Assembly: GCF_002119405.1 (NCBI RefSeq)
Contig: NZ_MTBG01000014.1
Coordinates: forward strand, 25,804 to 89,803
Length of the DNA: 64,000 nt
Direction of reading: 5' to 3'
DNA from: Pseudoruegeria sp. SK021
GTDB taxonomy: Bacteria > Pseudomonadota > Alphaproteobacteria > Rhodobacterales > Rhodobacteraceae
This document shows positions 16,508-24,894 of the stretch, piece after piece (positions within the stretch are counted from its first letter, which is position 1; every line of letters starts with the position of its first letter). The notes beneath the pieces are model-generated. The model was not told the origin of the DNA and made no database searches. It saw only the letters and a list, made by a program, of their open reading frames with translations. The translations under genes and the position numbers were made by a program.

Positions 16508-17590
16508 ATGAAACACCTATTTGCAAGTACCGCACTGGCCACAGCGATGACCCTTTGCGTCAGCGCACCCGCATCGGCACAAGAGGTCATCACGGCCAAT
16601 GTGATCGACGGGTACCCCGCCCGCGCCATGTGGGTGCAGGAATTCACCGATTTCTTTATTCCCGAAGTTGATAAGAAGCTGGCCGAAACTGGCAATTATC
16701 AGATGAACTGGCGGGAAAGCTATGGCGGCACCGTGGTCAAACCGGGCGGCGTGCTGGAAGGGATCCAACTGGGCCTCGGCGATATCGGGATTGTCACGAC
16801 AATCTTCCATTCCTCCAAATTGCCCAGTCAGGCCATCGCGGCAATCACGCCTTTCGTTGCCTCCAACGCCCCGGCCGTCGCCAAAGCGGTCGACGAAATC
16901 GCCCGTGAATTCCCCGCTATGCAGGCCGAGTTCGAAGCGCAGAACCAAGTCTATCTCGCCACCGGCGTGGTGCTGGACACCTATCAGCTGTTCAGCAAAG
17001 AGCCGATCAATGCCCTGTCGGATCTGGAAGGGTCCAAGATCGCAGGCGCGGGCATGAACCTACGCTACCTTGAAGGGATCCCCGGCGCAGCCGGTGTGCG
17101 CGGCGGGCTGACCGACTTTTACAACATGGTGCAGACCGGTCTGGCGGACAATGCCATGCTGTGGCCCGAAGCCGCCGCCACCTTCAAGATGGCAGAAGTC
17201 GCCCCCTACATGTTGCTGGCGGATCTGGGCGCCGTGAACACCAAGACGGTGACGGCCAACAAAGACTACTGGGACGCCCTGCCTGATGAGGTCAAAACCG
17301 CAATCCAGGAAGTGTCGATCGCCTATCGCGACCACCTTGCCACGCTCGCCATGGAAAAGGCCGAAGAAAGCCGCGAGGCCTTTGTCGCCGCCGGCGGTAC
17401 CATTGTCGAAATGAGCGTCGAGGCCCGCACCGATTGGGCCAATTCCATGCCCGATATCGCTGCGGAATGGGCTGAAGGCCTGAACGCCGATGGCAAAGAC
17501 GGGTCGGGAATGTTGCGTGCGTATCTGGGCAAGCTGAATGCCGATGGCTTCACCGGCCTGCGTGACTGGACTGCTGGGCTGCCAAATTGA
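16508..17590 (+). CDS. TRAP transporter binding protein DctP (FAH/dioxygenase operon)
   Basis: A 360-residue periplasmic protein with a Sec signal (MKHLFASTALATAMTLCVSA, cleavage after ASA). The mature part EVITANVIDGYPARAMW and later GLADNAMLWPEAAATFKMA are of the DctP type, with a longer central part than the usual 330 residues. A GGGAGGA ribosome site fixes the start. The gene overlaps dctQ by TTGA. Unlike other transporter operons in this window it has no gap or hairpin after the binding protein. Its ligand is unknown; the aromatic-type enzymes around it suggest an aromatic or hydroxy acid. Confidence 0.88.
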   Translation: MKHLFASTALATAMTLCVSAPASAQEVITANVIDGYPARAMWVQEFTDFFIPEVDKKLAETGNYQMNWRESYGGTVVKPGGVLEGIQLGLGDIGIVTTIFHSSKLPSQAIAAITPFVASNAPAVAKAVDEIAREFPAMQAEFEAQNQVYLATGVVLDTYQLFSKEPINALSDLEGSKIAGAGMNLRYLEGIPGAAGVRGGLTDFYNMVQTGLADNAMLWPEAAATFKMAEVAPYMLLADLGAVNTKTVTANKDYWDALPDEVKTAIQEVSIAYRDHLATLAMEKAEESREAFVAAGGTIVEMSVEARTDWANSMPDIAAEWAEGLNADGKDGSGMLRAYLGKLNADGFTGLRDWTAGLPN

Positions 17591-18159
17591 GGCTGAACAG
17601 TTCACCCACCGACACGGCGCAGCCCACAGGGCTGCGCCGGACCCTCACGGGCCTGATCCGCTGGACCGACGGGATTGCCATCGCGGCCAATGTCACCGGC
17701 ACCTTGATGGTGGTCGGACTGGTATTGGTGGTCAATTATGACATCGTGGCACGCGGCTTTTTCAACCGACCGTTTCACGGCGCGGTAGAACTGGTGCAAT
17801 TTGCCATGGTTCTGATCGTGTTTCTGCAATTGCCCGACGTCGTTCGGGTCGAACGCCTGACCCGATCCGACGGCTTCCTGCTGCTGATCGGCTCGCGCTA
17901 TCCCAAGGTAGAACACGTCATGCGCCGGATCATTGACGCCCTGTCGTTCGTGCTGATGGCGCTGATTGCGATCACGATCTTCCCCGAATTCCTCAAGATG
18001 TGGGACACGAAGGATTACTTCGGCATTCCCGGCGTTTTCACCGCCCCGTGGTGGCCGGTCAAATTGGCCATCCTGTTCGGAACGACCCTTTGCGCCGCGA
18101 TCTTCCTGCTGAAGGCCACCGGTCCCACGCGCCACCCTGACACCTCGACGCCGGAGTAA
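17587..18159 (+). CDS. TRAP transporter small permease DctQ
   Basis: A 190-residue protein with four predicted helices (for example GTLMVVGLVLVVNYDIVARGFF). The TTG start overlaps the dctP stop. No in-frame ATG precedes the first helix, so TTG is the only sensible start. It joins the dctM gene downstream at a two-base gap. Confidence 0.82.
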   Translation: MRLNSSPTDTAQPTGLRRTLTGLIRWTDGIAIAANVTGTLMVVGLVLVVNYDIVARGFFNRPFHGAVELVQFAMVLIVFLQLPDVVRVERLTRSDGFLLLIGSRYPKVEHVMRRIIDALSFVLMALIAITIFPEFLKMWDTKDYFGIPGVFTAPWWPVKLAILFGTTLCAAIFLLKATGPTRHPDTSTPE

Positions 18160-18161
18160 CT

Positions 18162-19469
18162 ATGAGTCCTATCGAAATCGGCACTGCCTCGGTGATTGCG
18201 ATCATCGTGATGATCTATCTCGGCGTCTATATTCCCATTGCCCTTGGCGTTGTGTCCTTTGTGTCCATCTGGCTGATGCGCGACAACTTTGATCTGGCCA
18301 TGAACCTGCTCAAGGTCGCGGCCGGTGACAGCGCCATGGAATACACCTTTGCCACAGTGCCGCTGTTCAGCTTCATGGGGCTGGTGGTATCCAAAGCCGG
18401 GTTGGGGTCGGACATCTATGGCGTGATGAGCACCGGGTTTCGCCGGGTCAAAGGTGGCATCGGCATGGCGACAGTGGGCGCAAATGCTGCCTTCGCCGCC
18501 GTCACCGGCAGTTCCATCGCCTCGGCCTCGGTGTTTTCCAAGGTCGCTGTGCCCGAGATGTTAAGCTATGATTACAAGCCGCGCTTTGCCGTGGGTGTGG
18601 TCGCCGGATCGTCCGTTCTGGGGATGATCATCCCGCCATCCGCCATGCTGATCATCTATTCTTTTGTCGCCGAGCAATCGGTCGGCGAGATGTTTCTGGC
18701 CGGTGTCATTCCCGGCATCCTGCTGGCCCTCGCCTATATCGGCGCGATCTGGGCCATGGGCCGGTTCACCCCCGGATTTGTCGGTGGCCGCCCTGCCGAC
18801 CATTACGAACCGATGCCGTGGTCGGAAATCGCCTCGAAGACCCTGCCGATGTTGCTGCTGATCTTCACCGTGATCGGCGGGATTTATCTGGGTTGGCTGA
18901 CCGCCGTCGAAGCCGGTGCTGCCGGATCGCTTTTGGGCCTGCTCATTGCCGTTGTGCGCCGGTCGATCACGTGGCGCGGCCTGTGGGAAACCCTGATCGA
19001 AACCGGTCATATCACTGCCGCGATCCTGTTCCTGATCACCGCCGCCTCGATCTACAGCCGGATGTTGGGCCTTGCCGGTCTGCCGAATGAGCTGGCCGAC
19101 CTGCTGGCCGCGTCCAGCTTTGGTTTCTTCGAGATCATGGTGTTCTACGTGATCTTGATGCTGTTCCTCGGCACGATCCTCGACACATCCTCGATCATCC
19201 TGATCGTTGTGCCGCTGTTCCTGCCCTTGATTGAACCGATGGGCCTGTCGCTGGTCTGGTTCGGCATCGTCACGGTCATCGGCGCCGAGATCGGCTTGCT
19301 GACGCCACCGCTGGGCATCTCATGCTTCGTGATCAAAGCCACCCTCAATGACGACCGCATCACCCTGAAAGACGTCTTTCTTGGCGCCCTGCCCTTTGCC
19401 GGTGTGATGTTGCTTGTCCTGATCTTGCTGATCTGCGTTCCCGCACTCAGCCTCGTTCTTCTAAACTAG
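18162..19469 (+). CDS. TRAP transporter large permease DctM
   Basis: A 435-residue polytopic protein with DctM signatures: SSIASASVFSKVAVPEML, GSSVLGMIIPPSAMLIIYSF and LLTPPLGISCFVI. The ATG follows GGAG at a good distance, inside the dctQ end. It provides Na+-coupled transport for the binding protein at 16508. An 11-base gap leads to the dioxygenase gene. Confidence 0.9.
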   Translation: MSPIEIGTASVIAIIVMIYLGVYIPIALGVVSFVSIWLMRDNFDLAMNLLKVAAGDSAMEYTFATVPLFSFMGLVVSKAGLGSDIYGVMSTGFRRVKGGIGMATVGANAAFAAVTGSSIASASVFSKVAVPEMLSYDYKPRFAVGVVAGSSVLGMIIPPSAMLIIYSFVAEQSVGEMFLAGVIPGILLALAYIGAIWAMGRFTPGFVGGRPADHYEPMPWSEIASKTLPMLLLIFTVIGGIYLGWLTAVEAGAAGSLLGLLIAVVRRSITWRGLWETLIETGHITAAILFLITAASIYSRMLGLAGLPNELADLLAASSFGFFEIMVFYVILMLFLGTILDTSSIILIVVPLFLPLIEPMGLSLVWFGIVTVIGAEIGLLTPPLGISCFVIKATLNDDRITLKDVFLGALPFAGVMLLVLILLICVPALSLVLLN

Positions 19470-19480
19470 GAGCCTGCCTT

Positions 19481-20347
19481 ATGCGCACCGTCACCCCCGA
19501 CAACATCACTGACGTCTTTCAAAGCTATTTCGGCGCGGACACCGATCCCCGCTTTCGCGAAGTCATCGGCAGCTTGGCCAAGCATTTGCACGCCTTTACC
19601 CGCGAAGTCGGCCTGACCCATGACGAGTGGCGCAAGGCGCTGGAAGCGATGGAATGGGCCGCGAAGATCACCACCCCTGAGCGGAACGAGTTTGTGCTGC
19701 TGTCGGATGTCATGGGCCTGTCCTCGCTGGTTGATATGCTGAACTCGCGGCCGGATGCGACCAGTTCCAGCGTGCTTGGGCCGTTCCATGTCTCGGACGC
19801 ACCCCCGATTGAGATCGGTGGCGATATGCGCGGCGAGTTTGACGATGAGGTGCTTCTGGTCGAAGGCCATGTACGGGATGCCGACGGCAATCCGGTGCCC
19901 GGGGCCGAAATCGACATTTGGCAGACCGCCCCCAACGGCCTCTATTCCAGTCAGGATCCGGATCAGGACATCATGTCGTTTCACGGGCTGATGACTGCCG
20001 ACGCAAACGGCCGCTACGCGTTCACCACCGTGCGTCCGGTCAGTTATACCGTGCCCACCGATGGCCCAGTTGGTGAAATCTTGAATGGCGCCGGGCGGCA
20101 CCCGTGGCGGCCCTCGCATTTGCACTTCATCGTCAAAGCTGACGGCTTCCGCGATCTGGTGACCGAGGTCTTTCCGTCCGACGACCCCTATCTCGATCAG
20201 GATACCGTGTTTGGGGTGCGCGAAGATCTGGTCATGACCTATGTGCCGCAAACGGCAGGCAGCTTTCCTGACGGGTTCGCCCTGTCCGGCAAGGTTGACG
20301 GACCCTACGCCCGGGTCGATTTCGACTTTACGTTGGTGCGGGGCTAA
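19481..20347 (+). CDS. Intradiol ring-cleavage dioxygenase (hydroxyquinol/catechol 1,2-dioxygenase type)
   Basis: A 288-residue non-haem Fe(III) dioxygenase. An N-terminal dioxygenase domain (residues 20-90) precedes the barrel. The four iron ligands are visible: Y155 in NGLYSSQDP, Y189 in PVSYTVP, and H213 and H215 in RPSHLHF. It cleaves a catechol or hydroxyquinol ring between the hydroxyls. The sequence pattern DPDQDIMSFHG and GRHPWRPSHLHF favours the hydroxyquinol group. It closes the FAH-TRAP operon, convergent with a GntR gene. Substrate preference between catechol and hydroxyquinol is an inference. Confidence 0.88.
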   Translation: MRTVTPDNITDVFQSYFGADTDPRFREVIGSLAKHLHAFTREVGLTHDEWRKALEAMEWAAKITTPERNEFVLLSDVMGLSSLVDMLNSRPDATSSSVLGPFHVSDAPPIEIGGDMRGEFDDEVLLVEGHVRDADGNPVPGAEIDIWQTAPNGLYSSQDPDQDIMSFHGLMTADANGRYAFTTVRPVSYTVPTDGPVGEILNGAGRHPWRPSHLHFIVKADGFRDLVTEVFPSDDPYLDQDTVFGVREDLVMTYVPQTAGSFPDGFALSGKVDGPYARVDFDFTLVRG

Positions 20348-20354
20348 TCGCCCC
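20340..20354. terminator. Possible bidirectional terminator hairpin
   Basis: GGGGC and GCCCC with a five-base loop overlap the dioxygenase stop, between convergent genes. There is no T-run, so this could be a weak terminator or chance. Confidence 0.3.
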
Positions 20355-21049
20355 TAACTTTCAGATACCAAACCAGACTGGCGCAGAAATGCGCCGGTCT
20401 TTTGATAGTGACTAAGCAATCGGTCCGATGCCAGCCCGACATCCCGCTTGACCGCAGCGGCCAAAATTTCGGCGTGCTCGTCTCCGACATGGCGGCTCTT
20501 GTAGTCCAAGGACCGCCCGGCCAGATAGCGGTACCGCACATTCAGATCGTAAAGCTGGCTACAAAACTTCAGCAGGATCGGTGAGCCGCAATTGGCCAGC
20601 AGCGCCATGTGAAAGCCTTTGTGCAGGTCCTCATAAGTGTCTGAGGTCTTGGAATCTTCCCGCGACATCCGGTGCAGGCTGAGCACCGCGTGCTCTTCCC
20701 ATGCGTCATCCGCATTGGCGATGCTCTGGCGCAGGGCCATGTCTTCAAGCGCACAGCGCAATTTCAAAATCTCGTCGAAATTGCGCTGGCAGGCCGGGGC
20801 GGCACGAAAGCCGCGCTGGTCGATCCGCTCGACCAGTTGGTCCGAGGTGAGCAGGCTCAGGGCCTCGCGCACCGGCGAGGCACCCGTATCCAGTCGGGCC
20901 TTCAAGACATCGATCTTCAGCTTTTCGCCGGGTCGCAAATCCCCGACAAGGATCATGCGACGGATGGCGTTATACGCGCCTTGGGTGGCGGATGTGACCG
21001 AGGTCGTTTGGGGCAGAGCCGCGGCATCATGAAGGTCATTAACTGGCAT
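20354..21049 (-). CDS. GntR-family regulator (FCD subfamily)
   Basis: A 231-residue regulator. The winged helix-turn-helix occupies about residues 20-85 (AYNAIRRMILVGDLRPGEKL, then TGASPVREALSLL) and the all-helical FCD effector domain residues 90-215. The ATG at 21049 (MPVNDLHD) is preferred over an upstream TTG. It is the last gene of the cupin/TAXI-TRAP group and convergent with the dioxygenase. FCD regulators usually sense organic acids; the target may be the ATCGAT motif seen in neighbouring promoters. Confidence 0.87.
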   Translation of the reverse strand: MPVNDLHDAAALPQTTSVTSATQGAYNAIRRMILVGDLRPGEKLKIDVLKARLDTGASPVREALSLLTSDQLVERIDQRGFRAAPACQRNFDEILKLRCALEDMALRQSIANADDAWEEHAVLSLHRMSREDSKTSDTYEDLHKGFHMALLANCGSPILLKFCSQLYDLNVRYRYLAGRSLDYKSRHVGDEHAEILAAAVKRDVGLASDRLLSHYQKTGAFLRQSGLVSES

Positions 21050-21105
21050 AGCAGACAAATATCGACTTTCTGTCAAAGGTCAAATCGCAAACGGCATTTT
21101 ACCGG

Positions 21106-21687
21106 TCAACCACGGGCAGGAATGCCCTTTTGTGCCGCCTCTGGGGCGTCGCGGCGGGTGACGCCATCCACCAACACGAACATCATCACGCAAGGTTCGG
21201 TGCCGCGATTGGACCACGCATGGTTGGTGCCGCGCTGGATCACCACATCACCGGTCTTGAGCAAGACATCGTCGGCCTCGTCATCCATCATCATGGTGAT
21301 CTCGCCGGAAATCACCATGGCGTAATCGACGCTGTCGGTGCGGTGCATGAAAGGATGCCGGGCGCCCTCGACAATGTTGGCGCCTGCGCCCATTTCGGCA
21401 AAGGCTGCCGCCCCGTCCAGCGTGGCAAGACGTTCGGGGTCTTCGGGCAAAAACTCGACGCAGCGAAACGTGCTGCCGGACTTCGGGGGATGCAGGACGA
21501 ACGGCCCCTCGCAAGTCTCGGTCGGGCCATCGTATTCGGCGGGGGTGCCATCCGACAACCAAAAGTTGGTCAGGCGTACCCCGGGGCGGCTTGGCCGTTC
21601 CAGATATTGCGACGCCACCTGATCGCTTTCGATGATCGCCTTGCCGGTCTTGTCATGGCCGGTGACCACACGTCGGAATTCTCTCAT
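21106..21687 (-). CDS. Cupin-domain protein
   Basis: A 193-residue cupin. The first metal motif appears as RHPFMHRTDSVDYAMVISG with H112 and H116 in place, Asp at the position often filled by Glu, and the second motif as GDVVIQRGTNHAWSNRG. This is typical of small cupins in organic-acid and aromatic operons that bind or isomerise a metabolite. It follows the TAXI-TRAP permease by 26 bases and precedes gntR. Function is unknown; an oxidoreductase, isomerase or sensor role is possible. Confidence 0.82.
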   Translation of the reverse strand: MREFRRVVTGHDKTGKAIIESDQVASQYLERPSRPGVRLTNFWLSDGTPAEYDGPTETCEGPFVLHPPKSGSTFRCVEFLPEDPERLATLDGAAAFAEMGAGANIVEGARHPFMHRTDSVDYAMVISGEITMMMDDEADDVLLKTGDVVIQRGTNHAWSNRGTEPCVMMFVLVDGVTRRDAPEAAQKGIPARG

Positions 21688-21713
21688 GTCGTTGGATCCT
21701 TTTTCTGCGATGT

Positions 21714-23594
21714 TCAGACGGCGGCTTTGGCCAACCGTGTTCGTTCAAATCCCCAAAGTCCGGCCAGCAGAAGCACCCCAAGGGCGGCACTGGTCAAGTC
21801 TTGGAACAGCAGCAGCACCCCGGCAACTGCCGCGATGGCCCGTTCAAACGGCGACAGGGTGGCGCGCAGCGTGCCCACCACCGCCACCGCAATGGCCGCG
21901 ACCCCCAATCCCCCGGTGACCACTGCGATCAGGTTCTCGGTCCAGCTGCCATGCAGCAACAACCCCGGTCCAAAGCTAAAGGCAAACGGCAACAAAAAGC
22001 TGGGCGCGGCATAGGCGGCGGCGGTCCAGCCGGTTTTGTTGATGTCGGCGCCCGCGATCCCGCCCGCCACATAGGCCGCCAACGCCACCGGCGGCGTGAT
22101 CGTCGAAATGCAGCCATAGTAAAACACAAAGAAATGCGCGGTCAGGACCGGCACGCCCAGCTTCACCAGCGCCGGTGCAACCACGGTCGCCAAGATCAGG
22201 TAGGCCGCTGTGGTCGGCAGGCCCATCCCAAGAATAATGGACACCACCATCGTTAAGACCAGCGCCAGAAACAAGCTGCCGCCCGCCCCCATATCGATCA
22301 AAACCGCAATCTTCGAGCCAAGCCCGGTCATGCCCAAAATACCCGCGATGATGCCCGCCGCCGCACAGGCCGCCGAGATGGTCACAACGTTATTCGCCCC
22401 TTCGGTGATGGCCCCAGCAATCTGGCGCAGCAACTCCATGTTGATCTTGCGCGTCCAGACGATCTTGGCGGCAATCATCGCGCCCATGGCCCAAAGCGAT
22501 GCCTTGAACGGCGAATAGCCCAGCAACATCAGCGCGATCAGCAGCACAAAAGCGATGATGAATGGCCCGCCATCCAGCAACACTTTCGCGGTTGATCGTA
22601 GATCCGTGCTGGCGGCGGTTTTGGGTTCGATCTTGCTGCGCACGGCCCGCAGATGCACCACGATAAAGGCCGTGGCAAAGAATAGCAGCGCTGGCAGCAG
22701 GCCGGTTGCCATGATCTCGGTGTAAGATACCCCCACGATTTCGGCCATGATGAACGCAGCCGCGCCCATCACCGGCGGCATGATCTGCCCGCCCGTCGAG
22801 GCGACCGCTTCGATCGCGGCAGATTGGTGCGGCTTGTATCCGTCCCGGACCATCAGCGGGATCGTCAAGGTGCCGGTGACAGCGACATTGCCCGCCGCCG
22901 AGCCCGACACCATCCCGATCAGCGCTGAAAACAGCACCGCAGATTTGGCACTGGCGGCGCGCATGCCCCGGGTCAGGCGGAACGAGACCTCGAAGAAGAA
23001 CTCGCCTGCGCCCATCCGTGACAGCAGCGCCCCGAAAATCGTGAAGGTGATGATATAGGTCGCCGCCACACCAATCGGAATGCCGTAAATCCCTTGTGTG
23101 TCCGTGGTCAGGAAGGTCACCACCCGCTCAAAGCCATAGCCCCGGCTGTTCAGGACGCCCGGCAGGTAGGGGCTGACAAACGGGTAACAGAAAAACACCA
23201 GCGCGATCCCCGCGAGGATCAGTCCAACCCCCCGGCGCGCCGCCTCAATCACCAATGCCACGATGACAATACCGGCGTAGTAATCGGTGGAGTTGGTCAT
23301 ACCACCGCTGAACGCGATCGCTTTCCAGCGATAGAGCAGCCACAGGCTGGCGACGATCCCGGCCGCAATCAACCCGAGGTTGATCGCGCCAGCCACCCGG
23401 TTACCGGCCAGCCACACCGCAATCGGTTTGCGGGCAAACAGCAAGGTCAATGCCAGCATCAGATGGGTCAGGCGCATTTCCATGGTCGAGATCGACAAAA
23501 GACCTGACACAACCAGCAGATGATAGGCACCAAACACAAAAGCGATACCCGCCAGCAACGCATGGGTTGTGAAAAGACGGCGAATGTCCGGCAT
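21714..23594 (-). CDS. TRAP transporter fused permease (4TM/12TM), TAXI type
   Basis: A 626-residue protein fusing the small (DctQ-like, first four helices) and large (DctM-like) membrane subunits, as in TAXI-type TRAP systems. The DctM half shows GSAAGNVAVTGTLTIPLMVRD and TGGQIMPPVMGAAAFIMAEI, and a second repeat GLPTTAAYLILATVV. The start MPDIRRLFTTHALL follows GGAGGG. It works with the TAXI receptor encoded just upstream. Substrate unknown; TAXI systems often carry glutamate or other dicarboxylates. Confidence 0.9.
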   Translation of the reverse strand: MPDIRRLFTTHALLAGIAFVFGAYHLLVVSGLLSISTMEMRLTHLMLALTLLFARKPIAVWLAGNRVAGAINLGLIAAGIVASLWLLYRWKAIAFSGGMTNSTDYYAGIVIVALVIEAARRGVGLILAGIALVFFCYPFVSPYLPGVLNSRGYGFERVVTFLTTDTQGIYGIPIGVAATYIITFTIFGALLSRMGAGEFFFEVSFRLTRGMRAASAKSAVLFSALIGMVSGSAAGNVAVTGTLTIPLMVRDGYKPHQSAAIEAVASTGGQIMPPVMGAAAFIMAEIVGVSYTEIMATGLLPALLFFATAFIVVHLRAVRSKIEPKTAASTDLRSTAKVLLDGGPFIIAFVLLIALMLLGYSPFKASLWAMGAMIAAKIVWTRKINMELLRQIAGAITEGANNVVTISAACAAAGIIAGILGMTGLGSKIAVLIDMGAGGSLFLALVLTMVVSIILGMGLPTTAAYLILATVVAPALVKLGVPVLTAHFFVFYYGCISTITPPVALAAYVAGGIAGADINKTGWTAAAYAAPSFLLPFAFSFGPGLLLHGSWTENLIAVVTGGLGVAAIAVAVVGTLRATLSPFERAIAAVAGVLLLFQDLTSAALGVLLLAGLWGFERTRLAKAAV

Positions 23595-23625
23595 AGGATG
23601 CCCTCCGCGCAAAAGGTGGGGCGCA

Positions 23626-23645
23626 GGGCGGCTGTGGGGCCGCCC
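23626..23645 (-). other. Stem-loop between TAXI receptor and fused permease genes
   Basis: The perfect arms GGGCGGC and GCCGCCC with a six-base loop sit in the 75-base gap between the receptor stop and the permease start. This is the same position as the other binding-protein/permease stem-loops. Confidence 0.5.
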
Positions 23646-23669
23646 CGCAGGAATGACACTGGCGTCAGA

Positions 23670-24602
23670 TCACTGGTCGAAATACTGCTGTGCGCCGTCA
23701 TGCAGCGGGATCGACAGTTTCAGCGAACGCGCCGGATCAATCTGCTTTGCGTTGGCATTTTCGGCCGCGAATTCATCGATATGGTCATAGATCGCAGCGG
23801 TGATGCGCGCGATCACGTCGCTGTCCGTATCCGCAGACACCACCAACATGTTGGTGACCCCAAGAACCGTCGCCGCATCGTCGGTGCCATAGACATCCGG
23901 TGCGACCTCAAAGGTCGAATAGGCCGGATTTTCCGACAGGATGGTCTCAAGCATCGCCGGTTCAAACCCGATCAACCGCAGTTTTCCCGAGGCCGCCGCC
24001 TGCATCACCGCTGCCGCCGGATAGCCTGACAAGGCCAGCGCCGCATCAACATTGCCATCGGACAACTGGCTGAACCCGTCGCCATAGCTGAGGAAACTCG
24101 GGGTGATGTCCTCCAAGGTCATGTCATGAATCGGCATGATGTTGTTCAGAAATCCAAGCGTACCGCCCCCTGCCGGACCCACGGCAACCCGCTTGCCGCG
24201 CAGGTCGGCAAAGGTCTGGATGTCCGATCCTGCCGGAACCACCATGTGCAGGATGCTGGGGTGCAACGCGCCAAGGGCCTTCAGGTCCATGGCAGAGCCG
24301 TCATAGGGCCCCGTGCCCGCAACCGCCGCCGCCGCAAGGTCGCTGCTGGTGATGGCCAGTTCTACCTCGTTATTGGCCACGAGGCGCGGGTTCTGCACCG
24401 ACCCTTGCGTCACCACCGGCACCATTGAGATATCGTCGCCCGCGTATTTGTTCACAAGATTGGAAATGCTCTGTCCGATCGGGAAAAATGCGCCGCCAAC
24501 GCTGGCTGTTCCGATTCGATACTCTTCGGACGAGGCTATCCCTGCCGACGCCGCCACCCCAGCCGCCAGCGTGAATACCTTGAGATAGTTGATCATTTTC
24601 AT
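23670..24602 (-). CDS. TAXI-family TRAP solute receptor
   Basis: A 310-residue periplasmic receptor. The signal peptide MKMINYLKVFTLAAGVAASAG is cleaved before SSEEYRIGTASVGGAFFPIG, the hallmark TAXI opening. Other family features are VTQGSVQNPRLVANNEVELA and LRGKRVAVGPAGGGT. It is the first gene of the operon with the fused permease, cupin and GntR genes. Its promoter has a perfect TATAAT and an ATCGAT in the spacer. Confidence 0.88.
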   Translation of the reverse strand: MKMINYLKVFTLAAGVAASAGIASSEEYRIGTASVGGAFFPIGQSISNLVNKYAGDDISMVPVVTQGSVQNPRLVANNEVELAITSSDLAAAAVAGTGPYDGSAMDLKALGALHPSILHMVVPAGSDIQTFADLRGKRVAVGPAGGGTLGFLNNIMPIHDMTLEDITPSFLSYGDGFSQLSDGNVDAALALSGYPAAAVMQAAASGKLRLIGFEPAMLETILSENPAYSTFEVAPDVYGTDDAATVLGVTNMLVVSADTDSDVIARITAAIYDHIDEFAAENANAKQIDPARSLKLSIPLHDGAQQYFDQ

Positions 24603-24894
24603 CCCTCCCTGGACTCCAATCGTGCAATAAAGCCGATTATTGCTAATGATTATACATTTTATCGATTTTTAGTCCATCACGATTGTCGCAACTGGGCGCC
24701 AAGTGGTTCCCAGCGCCTCGCCCGGCGATAAGCCACGCCAGATGCGAGGGAGGCTTCAGGACCAGGGGCAGAGAGGTTGGGCCGCGCCTCTAAAGCGGCG
24801 ACAAGTCGGCGCAATCATCAGGGCACGCAATGGGCGGCTCAACCCCGAGGGGCTGAACCGGCATGGCGGAACGATTGGCACCCGCCGCAAGCCG
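24603..24894. other. Intergenic region upstream of the TAXI operon
   Basis: This stretch separates the TAXI operon from the MATE gene end. The first 75 bases are AT-rich and hold the TAXI promoter; I see no gene in the GC-rich remainder. Confidence 0.55.
24649..24676 (-). promoter_or_regulatory. TAXI operon promoter with ATCGAT in the spacer
   Basis: On the minus strand TGGACT (24671-24676), a 16-base spacer and TATAAT (24649-24654) form a plausible sigma-70 promoter 47-74 bases before the start codon. ATCGAT (24661-24666) lies inside the spacer, an ideal position for a repressor. Confidence 0.55.
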
